Of a DNA stretch of 5,125 nt, positions 1-5,125 are shown one piece after another (position 1 is the stretch's first letter; every line of letters begins with the position of its first letter). Source of the stretch: an uncultured Pseudomonadaceae bacterium (GTDB taxonomy: Bacteria; Pseudomonadota; Gammaproteobacteria; Pseudomonadales; Pseudomonadaceae); contig CANRHT010000135.1 of NCBI GenBank assembly GCA_947630465.1, positions 1-5,125 of the forward strand. Reading direction: 5' to 3'. The notes beneath the pieces were generated by a model that did no database searches, was not told the DNA's origin, and worked only from the letters and a program-made list of their open reading frames with translations. Made by a program: the position numbers and the translations under genes.

Positions 1-274
1 CATTGGAGAAAGGGACTTCATCATCGTCTGCTTCAACGATGTATTGGCGCAGCATGGGGCGAAATTCTTCAAAAATGTAACGCACATGTGCAGCGATGGG
101 GTAGTTGCGGCGCAAGGTTGAGTGGGTTTGGCGCAGGTCAAATACACCAACGCCAGTGAGCGCGAGGCATAAAGTGCTCAGCAATAGCCACCATGCATTG
201 CCTAATGCCAGTAATAAGGTCGCTATACTGGCTAAAACAGCAACCGCAAAAACGGCGTAACGTAGAACAAACAT
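1..274 (-). CDS. FMN-binding glutamate synthase family protein, N-terminal fragment
   Basis: Partial gene: only the first 91 codons are present and the rest lies beyond the left edge. The start ATG (complement of 272-274) has a GGAG ribosome-binding site 5 nt upstream (complement of 280-283). Residues about 5-24 and 28-45 are hydrophobic and look like two membrane helices, followed by the cytoplasmic stretch FDLRQTHSTLRRNYPI (45-60), then HVRYIFEEFRPMLRQYIVE and an acidic DDDEVPFS segment. This pattern (two N-terminal helices, R-NYP, RY--E--RP--RQY-.E) is what I recall for membrane-anchored proteins whose downstream part resembles the FMN-binding synthase domain of glutamate synthase large subunits. 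Their physiological reaction is not well established, and the FMN domain itself is not visible here. The gene lies 60 nt after the ypfJ-like gene in the same direction, so it is probably the last visible gene of that transcript. Confidence 0.8.
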   Translation of the reverse strand, partial: MFVLRYAVFAVAVLASIATLLLALGNAWWLLLSTLCLALTGVGVFDLRQTHSTLRRNYPIAAHVRYIFEEFRPMLRQYIVEADDDEVPFSN

Positions 275-298
275 AGTATCTCCAATCGTTGTGCAGTG

Positions 299-317
299 AG
301 TCGCTTGGATCGCGACT
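299..317 (-). other. Small hairpin between ypfJ and the glutamate-synthase-like gene
   Basis: A perfect 6-bp inverted repeat (AGTCGC at 299-304, GCGACT at 312-317) with a 7-nt loop sits in the 60-nt gap between the ypfJ stop and the ribosome-binding site of the next gene. No U-tract follows it on either strand, so it is not a classical terminator. It could be an mRNA processing or stability element, or chance. Confidence 0.3.
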
Positions 318-334
318 ACAGGTATTGCATGTAT

Positions 335-1207
335 TTAAAGGCGTTGTGCACTAAAAGTGTCGCATTGGCCGGGCTTGCCGGTGTTATAGCCTTGAGTAAA
401 CCAGCGCTCACGTTGCGCCGAAGTGCCGTGGGTAAACGAGTCTGGCACGACATAGCCTTGTGCTTGTTTTTGCAGGCGATCATCACCGATGGCTTGTGCG
501 GCATTGAGGGCGTCTTTTAAATCACCCGGTTCGAGCCAAGCATGACGTTGTTGAGCGTGATGCGCCCACACACCAGCAAGGCAGTCCGCTTGTAATTCTT
601 GGCGTACCAGCAAACCATTGTGGCCTTTAACCGGCTCGCCGCGTTGGCGCGCTGCATGTACGCGCGCGGATACGCCGAGCAAGGTTTGTACATGGTGGCC
701 AACTTCGTGAGCAATCACATAGGCTTGGGCAAACTCGCCGGTTGCGGCAAAACGCTGCTCCATTTCTTTAAAGAACGACAGGTCTAAATACACTTGCTGA
801 TCGGCTGGGCAGTAAAAAGGCCCCACCGCTGAGTCAGCTGATCCACAGGCTGAGCGTACGCTGCCGCTGAATAGAATCAGCTTAGGGTCTTGGTAGCTTT
901 GTCCAGATTGTTGAAACAATGCGCGCCACGTATCTTCAGTGTCACCTAAGATGGCACGTACAAACTCACTGCCTTGGTCATTGCTGGTACTTGCAGGTGC
1001 GCGCGTGCTGCTGGTTTGGATACCGCCCTGTTGCAGTGCTTGCCCAGCGATGTTGCTGATGATTTGCATGGGGTCTTGGCCGCTGACTAAGCCCATCACG
1101 ACAATAATAGCGATGGCACCTAAACTCAGACCTTTCCCACCGATACCACCACCCTTGCCGCGTTGATCCACGACATTGTCGCTGCGACGTGCTTTTTTCC
1201 AACGCAT
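335..1207 (-). CDS. ypfJ: Neutral zinc metallopeptidase, YpfJ family (putative)
   Basis: A 290-residue protein, close to the usual length of the YpfJ / neutral zinc metallopeptidase family (E. coli YpfJ is about 287). The N-terminus MRWKKARRSDNVVDQRG is basic and followed by a glycine-rich stretch and one membrane helix (about residues 27-42), which suggests inner-membrane anchoring with the bulk in the periplasm. The catalytic HEVGH motif is at 167-171 (H167 and H171 as zinc ligands, E168 as general base). A downstream ELQADC (204-209) gives the probable third ligand, by analogy with other ExxAD zincin motifs. Four cysteines (C121, C133, C209, C282) could form disulfides. The C-terminal GYNTGKPGQCDTF matches the family's typical ending. 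An AGAGGA ribosome-binding site lies 6 nt before the ATG (complement of 1214-1219), supporting this start. Substrate unknown. It is third in a tight minus-strand cluster, 33 nt after the preceding gene. Confidence 0.93.
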   Translation of the reverse strand: MRWKKARRSDNVVDQRGKGGGIGGKGLSLGAIAIIVVMGLVSGQDPMQIISNIAGQALQQGGIQTSSTRAPASTSNDQGSEFVRAILGDTEDTWRALFQQSGQSYQDPKLILFSGSVRSACGSADSAVGPFYCPADQQVYLDLSFFKEMEQRFAATGEFAQAYVIAHEVGHHVQTLLGVSARVHAARQRGEPVKGHNGLLVRQELQADCLAGVWAHHAQQRHAWLEPGDLKDALNAAQAIGDDRLQKQAQGYVVPDSFTHGTSAQRERWFTQGYNTGKPGQCDTFSAQRL

Positions 1208-1240
1208 GCTGCGTCCTCTGTGTTATTAAAATAGGCTGAC

Positions 1241-1615
1241 TTAAGAGGTGTGCCACGTCACAGTTTCAACACTGGCGTCGGGGCTGATCTGTAACCACTG
1301 ATCAGCATTGGCATCGCCATCGGCTTCTTGCCAGCTTCCAGGGGCGCAACGCACATTCACTCCGAGTTGAGCCGCGGCTGCTTGTGCGCACGCTGTATCA
1401 TCCGCCCAGGGTGTGGTGGCGCTTTCCAGTAATAAGCTGTGCCATTTGCCGACGGCCTGCTCAAACCACACCAGAGGAATACCGGCGCAGACACAGCGTG
1501 ATACACGGCCTTTTTGCTGCCACTCGCAATCCTCGCCCAGTATCTCGCCGAGCCAAGCGCTGACCGCGTTGCGTGTAGCGTCTTTTATATAGATTTCAAT
1601 ATCAGGTTGGCGCAT
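1241..1615 (-). CDS. Conserved protein of unknown function, downstream of rlmA
   Basis: A 124-residue soluble protein with no signal peptide or membrane helix. I recognise it only as a type of uncharacterised protein seen in Pseudomonas-like genomes; no function can be assigned. Visible traits are MRQPDIEIYIKDA at the N-terminus (alternating pattern suggesting a first beta-strand), an aromatic-rich middle (VGKWHSLLLES, 55-65, then PWADD, 69-73), an alanine-rich helix (74-84) leading to LGVNVRCAPGSW (84-95), and an acidic C-terminal part. Cysteines are at 30, 41, 43, 76 and 90; the C41-x-C43 pair plus others could bind metal, but this is speculation. Its ATG is only 3 nt after the rlmA stop codon, with a weak GGA (complement of 1626-1628) 10 nt upstream, so translation is probably coupled to rlmA. 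Confidence 0.8.
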   Translation of the reverse strand: MRQPDIEIYIKDATRNAVSAWLGEILGEDCEWQQKGRVSRCVCAGIPLVWFEQAVGKWHSLLLESATTPWADDTACAQAAAAQLGVNVRCAPGSWQEADGDANADQWLQISPDASVETVTWHTS

Positions 1616-1618
1616 AAG

Positions 1619-2428
1619 TTAGTTTTCCGTTTTTTCAATCCAGTCATAGCGAATGGCTACGGTGGTGGTCAGAGGTTGGCTGATCACAGCTTCACGCTTG
1701 GCTGCATGTGCGCGCCAGCCGTGCGGGGTCATGGCCAATAAATCGCTGCGTGCTTGGGCATTGTCTAAGGTCAGGGTGAAACGTAATGTTTCACTGTGCA
1801 CGTGCTGCATACCGGGTGGAATAAGTTGCAGATGTTTGCTGTCATCATAACTGCGCACATCATCATAGAGTTGTTCGCGTAATTCTTGCAGGTGATCGCT
1901 GCAGGGCCCCATGCGTAATAATGCGCCACCTGGCGCCAGTACGCGTTGCGCTTCTTGCCAATCCAGCGGGCTGAAAATACTGGCAATGGCTTGGCAGCTG
2001 TTACTGGCTAAGGGCAAGCGCGCCATGCTGGCCACCAACCACTGGGTGCGAGCGTCACGTTTGCAGGCCTGTTTTACTGCTTCACGAGAAATATCTAAGG
2101 CGTAACCGTTGCTGTCAGGTAAGGCTTGGGCAATATGCGCGGTGTAATAACCTTCGCCGCAACCAATATCCAGCCATTGCTTGGGCTGACGTTCTTGCAT
2201 CAAGGCTGCAAAACGTTCTGCTAGAGGGGCGTAATAACCGGCAGATAAAAAGCTGCGCCGCGCTTGCACCATGGCGGGGTTGTCACCCGGTGCACGGCTG
2301 TTTTTATGCTGAACGGGTAATAAGTTGAGATAACCTTGGCGCGCACGGTCAAAGCTGTGCTGATAAATACAACGCACACTGTTGTCATGCGCGGTCAGTG
2401 CCGATTGGCAGATGGGGCAAATAAGCAT
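1619..2428 (-). CDS. rlmA: 23S rRNA (guanine(745)-N(1))-methyltransferase RlmA
   Basis: This enzyme uses S-adenosylmethionine to methylate N1 of G745 (E. coli numbering) in helix 35 of 23S rRNA. The protein is 269 residues, the same as E. coli RlmA (RrmA). The N-terminal zinc finger has ligands C4, C7, C20 and H24 (CPIC...C...H), followed by FDRARQGYLNLLPVQHK and RAPGDNPAMVQARR, which are hallmarks of the family. The Rossmann methyltransferase core has the SAM-binding motif LDIGCGEGYYT (86-96), an acidic residue in YALDIS (109-114) for the ribose, and LAPGG (164-168). MTPHGWRA (234-241) is also typical. A longer reading frame extends upstream to 2980 but would overlap tcdA antisense; the ATG at 2428 has GGGGA 5 nt upstream and begins exactly at the family N-terminus. 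It heads the minus-strand cluster and is divergent from tcdA. Confidence 0.96.
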   Translation of the reverse strand: MLICPICQSALTAHDNSVRCIYQHSFDRARQGYLNLLPVQHKNSRAPGDNPAMVQARRSFLSAGYYAPLAERFAALMQERQPKQWLDIGCGEGYYTAHIAQALPDSNGYALDISREAVKQACKRDARTQWLVASMARLPLASNSCQAIASIFSPLDWQEAQRVLAPGGALLRMGPCSDHLQELREQLYDDVRSYDDSKHLQLIPPGMQHVHSETLRFTLTLDNAQARSDLLAMTPHGWRAHAAKREAVISQPLTTTVAIRYDWIEKTEN

Positions 2429-2433
2429 GTGAA

Positions 2434-2438
2434 TCCCC
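2434..2438 (-). promoter_or_regulatory. Ribosome-binding site of rlmA
   Basis: GGGGA on the minus strand, 5 nt before the ATG whose complement is at 2426-2428. It decides the rlmA start against the much longer open frame upstream. Confidence 0.65.
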
Positions 2439-2528
2439 AGACCCAAAATGCTGCTGGGCTGTGTTAAATAGGATAAAAGAACACTGGATCTTGCACGGGG
2501 CAACACACGGCAGTGCAGTAAAATATGT

Positions 2529-2539
2529 CTACAGTGTAG
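2529..2539. promoter_or_regulatory. Short dyad in the rlmA/tcdA divergent region
   Basis: CTACAGTGTAG is a perfect 5-bp inverted repeat around a single central base. It lies in the 187-bp region between the divergent rlmA and tcdA genes, about 45 bp upstream of the probable tcdA -10 element. It might be an operator for one or both genes, but it is short enough to be chance and I recognise no specific regulator for it. Confidence 0.2.
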
Positions 2540-2555
2540 TGAAACGCCCTGTGTT

Positions 2556-2586
2556 TTGTAAGCGTTACAGCGAATACTGCTAGAAT
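2556..2586 (+). promoter_or_regulatory. Predicted sigma-70 promoter of tcdA
   Basis: An extended -10 element, TGCTAGAAT at 2578-2586 (TGn plus TAGAAT), lies about 30 bp before the tcdA start. The best -35 is TTGTAA at 2556-2561, with a rather long 19-bp spacer, which is tolerable for an extended -10 promoter. I see no convincing -35/-10 pair on the opposite strand for rlmA. Confidence 0.5.
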
Positions 2587-2615
2587 GCGCCAGCGATTTT
2601 AATGAGGTTGGACAG

Positions 2616-3443
2616 ATGGATGATTTACGATTTGGCGGCATTGCGCGCTTATACGGTGTAGAAGGCTTGCAGCGTTTAACCGATGCGCATGTAGCGGTGG
2701 TCGGCATAGGTGGTGTGGGTTCTTGGGCCGCTGAAGCCTTAGCGCGTTCGGGTGTCGGTGAATTGTCTTTATTTGACTTAGATGATGTCTGCGTGACCAA
2801 TACTAACCGCCAAGCGCATACCTTAACGGAGACTGTCGGCCAAGCTAAAGTGGAGGTGATGGCGCAACGTATTCGCGCGATTAATCCAGCCTGCACCGTA
2901 CATGCCGTTACTGATTTTGTCAGCAAAGAAACGATGGCAGAGTACATCACCCCCGACTTGGATTTTGTCGTGGATTGCATTGACAGTGTGCAAGCTAAGG
3001 CAGCGCTGATTGCTTGGTGTAAGCGCCGTAAAATTCAAATGATCACCACTGGCGGTGCGGGTGGACAGATTGATCCGACGCAGATTCGTGTCGGTGATCT
3101 TAATAAAACCTTTAACGATCCCTTAGCCTCGCGGGTGCGTTCGTTATTGCGCAGTGATTATAATTTCTCGCGCACGGCTGGCCGCCATTACAGCGTGCCC
3201 TGTGTGTATTCAACTGAACAACTGCGTTATCCAAACCCTGATGGCAGCGTGTGCTTGAGTAAAAGTTTTGTCGGTGAGGGGGTTAAGCTGGATTGTGCCG
3301 GAGGTTTTGGCGCTGCTATGGCTGTGACTGCAAGTTTTGGCTTGGTTGCTGCGGCGCGGGCGATTGATAAGCTTGTCGCCGGTGCGCGGCGGCCGTCTGA
3401 ACGGATTCAGCAGCATCCGCCCAGTACTCAGTCAAGCAGCTGA
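2616..3443 (+). CDS. tcdA: tRNA threonylcarbamoyladenosine dehydratase TcdA
   Basis: TcdA (also CsdL/YgdL) is an E1/ThiF-like ATPase that activates and cyclises t6A to ct6A at position 37 of ANN-decoding tRNAs in the cytoplasm. The 275-residue protein opens with RFGGIARLYG, then the nucleotide-binding Rossmann motif VVGIGGVGSW (28-37). Next come LFDLDDVCVTNTNRQ (52-66), holding the conserved Asp and Asn/Arg residues for ATP, and VVDCIDSVQAKA (118-129). The family signatures TTGGAGGQIDPTQI (144-157) and DCAGGFGAAMAVTASFG (226-242) follow. The last roughly 20 residues (RRPSERIQQHPPSTQSSS) form a polar tail that is probably disordered. GAGG at 2604-2607, 8 nt before the ATG, supports the start. 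The gene appears monocistronic: a 143-bp gap with its own promoter precedes the next gene. In E. coli this enzyme works with the CsdA/CsdE sulfur-transfer system; no such genes are present here. Confidence 0.96.
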   Translation: MDDLRFGGIARLYGVEGLQRLTDAHVAVVGIGGVGSWAAEALARSGVGELSLFDLDDVCVTNTNRQAHTLTETVGQAKVEVMAQRIRAINPACTVHAVTDFVSKETMAEYITPDLDFVVDCIDSVQAKAALIAWCKRRKIQMITTGGAGGQIDPTQIRVGDLNKTFNDPLASRVRSLLRSDYNFSRTAGRHYSVPCVYSTEQLRYPNPDGSVCLSKSFVGEGVKLDCAGGFGAAMAVTASFGLVAAARAIDKLVAGARRPSERIQQHPPSTQSSS

Positions 3444-3504
3444 TTGAGCCCGTAAATCAGTACTAAAGATTGAACTAACACATCTTTTTGGCTTCTTAAG
3501 GCGG

Positions 3505-3534
3505 TAGCCAGTCACAGGGTTGGGCTGTTAATAT
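3505..3534 (+). promoter_or_regulatory. Predicted promoter of the FKBP lipoprotein gene
   Basis: An extended -10, TGTTAATAT at 3526-3534, is preceded by TAGCCA at 3505-3510 (4 of 6 matches to TTGACA) with an 18-bp spacer. This would give a leader of about 45 nt before the ATG at 3587. No clear intrinsic terminator for tcdA is visible in the 143-bp gap (3444-3586), so some read-through from tcdA is possible. Confidence 0.4.
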
Positions 3535-3586
3535 CGCTCACTTTGTACCCCATAAAAGCCGTCAGGCATAAGGCAAGGACACTATA

Positions 3587-4387
3587 ATGAAGTTACATCG
3601 TTTAGCAGCTTCCATCGCTGTATTCACTCTCGTGCTCGCAGGTTGTGATAGCTCTTCTGCCGTCAGTTCTGAGCTGAAAACTCCAGCACAAAAAGCCTCT
3701 TACGGCATCGGCTTGAGTATGGGTAAAAACCTCAGTGAAGAAGGTATGGATGATCTGGATTCACAAGCGGTTGCCCTAGGTATTGAAGATGCCTTAAAGA
3801 AAAGAGACCAGCGCATCAATGATGATGATCTGATGGAAGCCTTTAGCTTTTTGCAAGCACGTGCCCAAGAGCGTATGTCAGCACTCAATGATGAAACGAA
3901 GCAAGCGGGTGCTGCATACTTAGTTGAAAACGCCAAGCGCGATGAAGTACTGACCACTGATTCTGGCTTGCAGTATGAAGTACTGAAAAAAGCTGAGGGT
4001 GCTAAGCCGGCCGTCACTGATGTGGTGAGTGTGCATTATCAAGGCACATTAATTGATGGTTCGGTATTTGACAGCTCGATTGAGCGCGGCCAGCCGGTTG
4101 AGTTTCCGGTCGGCGGTGTGATCCCGGGTTGGGTGGAAGGCTTGCAATTAATGAGCGTTGGCGAAAAGTATAAGTTCTATATTCCAAGTGATTTAGCCTA
4201 CGGCGCACAAAGCCCAACCCCAGCGATTCCGGCAAATTCGGCTTTAGTTTTTGAGGTTGAATTGTTGGCCATTGCCGGTCAGCCTGAAACTGAGCAAGTT
4301 GAGCAAGTTGAGCAAGTTGAGCAAGTTGAGCAAGTTGAGCAAGTTGAAGAAGATGCCAGCGAACCTGCTGAAATCATCGAAGAGTAA
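3587..4387 (+). CDS. FKBP-type peptidyl-prolyl cis-trans isomerase lipoprotein (FkpA/Mip-like)
   Basis: A 266-residue envelope chaperone that should catalyse cis-trans isomerisation of X-Pro bonds. Residues 1-19 are a lipoprotein signal peptide ending in the lipobox VLAG-C20, so the mature protein is probably lipidated at C20. Residues about 32-125 are the helical FKBP N-terminal dimerisation domain (KASYGIGLSMGKNL near its start). Residues about 126-230 are the FKBP isomerase domain. It keeps the pocket residues known from FKBP12: Y151, F161, D162, V178, I179, W182, Y205 and F222, so it should be active. After LLAIAGQPET the tail carries EQV repeated six times (236-253) and ends EEDASEPAEIIEE, strongly acidic and longer than a typical FkpA/Mip tail. 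AAGGA at 3575-3579, 7 nt before the ATG, supports the start. The gene ends in a strong terminator. Asp at +2 after the lipidated Cys is an inner-membrane retention signal in E. coli, but the Pseudomonas rules differ, so the location is uncertain. Confidence 0.94.
   Translation: MKLHRLAASIAVFTLVLAGCDSSSAVSSELKTPAQKASYGIGLSMGKNLSEEGMDDLDSQAVALGIEDALKKRDQRINDDDLMEAFSFLQARAQERMSALNDETKQAGAAYLVENAKRDEVLTTDSGLQYEVLKKAEGAKPAVTDVVSVHYQGTLIDGSVFDSSIERGQPVEFPVGGVIPGWVEGLQLMSVGEKYKFYIPSDLAYGAQSPTPAIPANSALVFEVELLAIAGQPETEQVEQVEQVEQVEQVEQVEEDASEPAEIIEE
4292..4345 (+). repeat. 9-bp tandem repeat, six perfect copies, in frame
   Basis: GAGCAAGTT is repeated six times without a single mismatch (54 bp), each copy encoding Glu-Gln-Val (residues 236-253 of the FKBP lipoprotein). 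The copy beyond diverges to GAAGAAGAT. Because the unit is a multiple of three, gain or loss of copies keeps the frame. Perfect identity, even at third codon positions, points to recent expansion by slippage. Confidence 0.95.
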
Positions 4388-4407
4388 GTTCTGCTTGTTT
4401 GTACCAG

Positions 4408-4437
4408 CGCCCTGTTCATAGCAGGGCGTTTTTGTTT
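4408..4437 (+). terminator. Rho-independent terminator of the FKBP gene
   Basis: A perfect 7-bp GC-rich stem, CGCCCTG (4408-4414) with CAGGGCG (4422-4428), has a 7-nt loop and is followed directly by TTTTTGTTT. It begins 20 nt after the FKBP stop codon and separates this gene from the downstream HTH unit. Confidence 0.9.
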
Positions 4438-4449
4438 GTGCTGAGCAGC

Positions 4450-4464
4450 GCTGAGAAAATCAGC
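4450..4464. promoter_or_regulatory. Inverted repeat upstream of the HTH gene (possible operator)
   Basis: GCTGA (4450-4454) and TCAGC (4460-4464) form a perfect 5-bp dyad around GAAAA. It adjoins an 8-bp palindrome CAGCGCTG (4446-4453). The site lies 50 bp before the HTH gene, just upstream of the possible -10 TACTAT (4476-4481), where an autorepressor might bind. Support is positional only. Confidence 0.25.
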
Positions 4465-4481
4465 TGACTGTGGCGTACTAT
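4451..4481 (+). promoter_or_regulatory. Weak predicted promoter of the HTH gene
   Basis: TACTAT at 4476-4481 is a reasonable -10. The best -35 is CTGAGA at 4451-4456 (4 of 6 matches) with a 19-bp spacer. Since the FKBP terminator lies just upstream, the HTH gene needs its own promoter, and this is the best candidate in the gap. Confidence 0.3.
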
Positions 4482-4513
4482 AGAGCAGAATTTAAATCGA
4501 GTTGAGTGTAGCT

Positions 4514-4825
4514 ATGAATGTACAAGTGATTGCGCGTGAAGGTCAGCCTGAGTATGCGGTGCTGCCGTGGGCTGAGTATCAGCAGTTATTGAAAGATGCC
4601 GGCCGTACTACGCCTGTGAGTAAAGTGGAGCAGCCTTTGGCCAGTTTGCGTGAACTTAAAGCTTTGCGTGAGCAGGCGTCGTTAACACTGGAAGATGTAG
4701 CGCGTGAAGCCGGTATCAGTCCGCATTATTTACAGATGATCGAAAGTGGTGAGCGCGAAGTCAGTGATGTACTCAAGCGCACCTTAGCCCGCGCTTTGCA
4801 GGTCTCAGGCTGGCAAGATGAGTGA
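4514..4825 (+). CDS. Small Xre-type helix-turn-helix protein with antitoxin-like N-terminus
   Basis: A 103-residue protein from the ATG at 4514. A TTG 12 nt upstream (4502) is in frame but has no spaced ribosome-binding site, whereas the ATG has a weak GAG 7 nt away (4504-4506). The N-terminus MNVQVIAREGQPEYAVLPWAEYQQLL (1-26) resembles the strand-strand-helix start of Phd/YefM-type and other antitoxins ('G-P-yaVLp--eY--Ll'). Residues about 46-98 form an Xre/Cro-type HTH: LRELKALREQASLTLEDVAREAGISPHYLQMIESGERE, with a first helix, LEDVAREAG as helix 2 and SPHYLQMIESG as recognition helix. It is probably a DNA-binding regulator, perhaps of its own promoter. Its stop overlaps the start of the next gene by 8 nt, so the two are almost certainly co-translated. 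Whether the pair is a toxin-antitoxin module is unproven. Confidence 0.85.
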   Translation: MNVQVIAREGQPEYAVLPWAEYQQLLKDAGRTTPVSKVEQPLASLRELKALREQASLTLEDVAREAGISPHYLQMIESGEREVSDVLKRTLARALQVSGWQDE

Positions 4826-5125
4826 AGCCTTAGCTTTGAGCAAGTCGCAGTATAGCGGCTTACTGAAGTTGTTAGCGCAGACTCAACAGCAGCGTGCAGT
4901 GATCACTTACCGCACTATTATTGAGGCGCTGCAGTTGCCAGCGCCCAGTGTGCGGCGTTTGGCTTGTGCGCTTGAGCAATTGGCCTGTGCGGATCATCAA
5001 CACGGCTGGCCGCTGCGCAGTGCTTTAGTTGTCAGTCAGGCGAGCCCAGCTCATCCGCAGTTAGGATTTATGCAGTGCATGCAACAACTGGGCTGCTTTG
5101 CCGGTCATATAGATGAGGCTAACGT
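4818..5125 (+). CDS. Unrecognised protein, 5' part, overlapping the HTH gene
   Basis: Partial: an open frame of 102 codons from the ATG at 4818 to the right edge without a stop. The start overlaps the end of the HTH gene (ATGAGTGA, 4818-4825), a typical translational-coupling arrangement. The protein begins MSEALALSKSQYSGLLKLLAQ and continues QQRAVITYRTIIEALQLPAPSVRRLACALEQL, then GWPLRSALVVSQASPAHPQLGFMQCMQQLGCF. The order 'ITY--I-EAL-LP-PSVRRLA-AL' followed by 'PLRSALVV' and 'GF---M--LG' loosely resembles the winged-helix DNA-binding domain of O6-alkylguanine-DNA alkyltransferases and alkyltransferase-like proteins. I see no PCHR active site: the equivalent stretch reads WPLRSALVV. No signal peptide or membrane helix is visible. 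I do not recognise the family; the reading frame is well supported, the function is not. Confidence 0.7.
   Translation, partial: MSEALALSKSQYSGLLKLLAQTQQQRAVITYRTIIEALQLPAPSVRRLACALEQLACADHQHGWPLRSALVVSQASPAHPQLGFMQCMQQLGCFAGHIDEAN

Noticed and set aside
296..520. Plus-strand open frame over the 3' end of ypfJ, and other open frames of 60-105 codons across the window
   Set aside because: They lie in alternative frames or antisense to well-identified genes, lack ribosome-binding sites and show no recognisable protein features.
2429..2980. N-terminal extension of the rlmA reading frame up to 2980, giving a 453-residue protein
   Set aside because: The extra 184 residues have no family similarity, run antisense through the start of tcdA and across the promoter region, and a good ribosome-binding site precedes the ATG at 2428, which gives the exact RlmA length.
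3480..3526. Possible terminator after tcdA formed by the AGCC/GGCT stretches near 3484-3526
   Set aside because: The arms are only 4 bp, loops are long and no U-tract follows; not convincing.
3583..3588. Perfect TATAAT box at the start of the FKBP gene
   Set aside because: It overlaps the ATG itself (3587-3589), so a transcript from it would lack the start codon and the AAGGA ribosome-binding site. It is probably a coincidence of sequence.
4514..5125. Calling the HTH pair a definite toxin-antitoxin system
   Set aside because: The second protein is incomplete and shows no recognisable toxin fold or catalytic motif; only the overlap and the antitoxin-like N-terminus support the idea.

Overview
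The window comes from a gammaproteobacterium, most likely a Pseudomonadaceae member of moderate to low GC for that family. This is inferred from the protein types: a Pseudomonas-like small conserved protein next to rlmA, an FMN-binding glutamate-synthase-like protein, and a Mip/FkpA-type lipoprotein. No rRNA or tRNA gene, IS element, integrase or CRISPR array is visible, and the content looks like ordinary chromosomal housekeeping DNA.

Left half (1-2428, minus strand). Four genes are closely packed in one direction. In transcription order they are rlmA (23S rRNA G745 methyltransferase, 2428-1619), a small conserved protein of unknown function (1615-1241, 3 nt after rlmA), a YpfJ-type neutral zinc metallopeptidase (1207-335), and the N-terminus of an FMN-binding glutamate synthase family membrane protein (274 to beyond the left edge). 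The gaps are 3, 33 and 60 nt, so a single transcript is plausible.

Middle (2429-3586). A 187-bp divergent intergenic region separates rlmA from tcdA (plus strand), which encodes the tRNA ct6A37 dehydratase. Two RNA-modification genes therefore point away from a shared control region. A 143-bp gap with a plausible promoter follows tcdA.

Right half (3587-5125, plus strand). An FKBP-type peptidyl-prolyl isomerase lipoprotein has an unusual C-terminal tail made by six perfect 9-bp repeats (Glu-Gln-Val x 6). It ends in a clear intrinsic terminator. After it comes a separate unit: a small protein with an antitoxin-like N-terminus and an Xre-type helix-turn-helix, overlapping by 8 nt the start of a second unrecognised protein that runs off the right edge.

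I found no clear previously undescribed system. The parts most worth a second look are the in-frame EQV minisatellite, the HTH plus unknown overlapping pair at the right edge, and the uncharacterised protein tightly coupled to rlmA.
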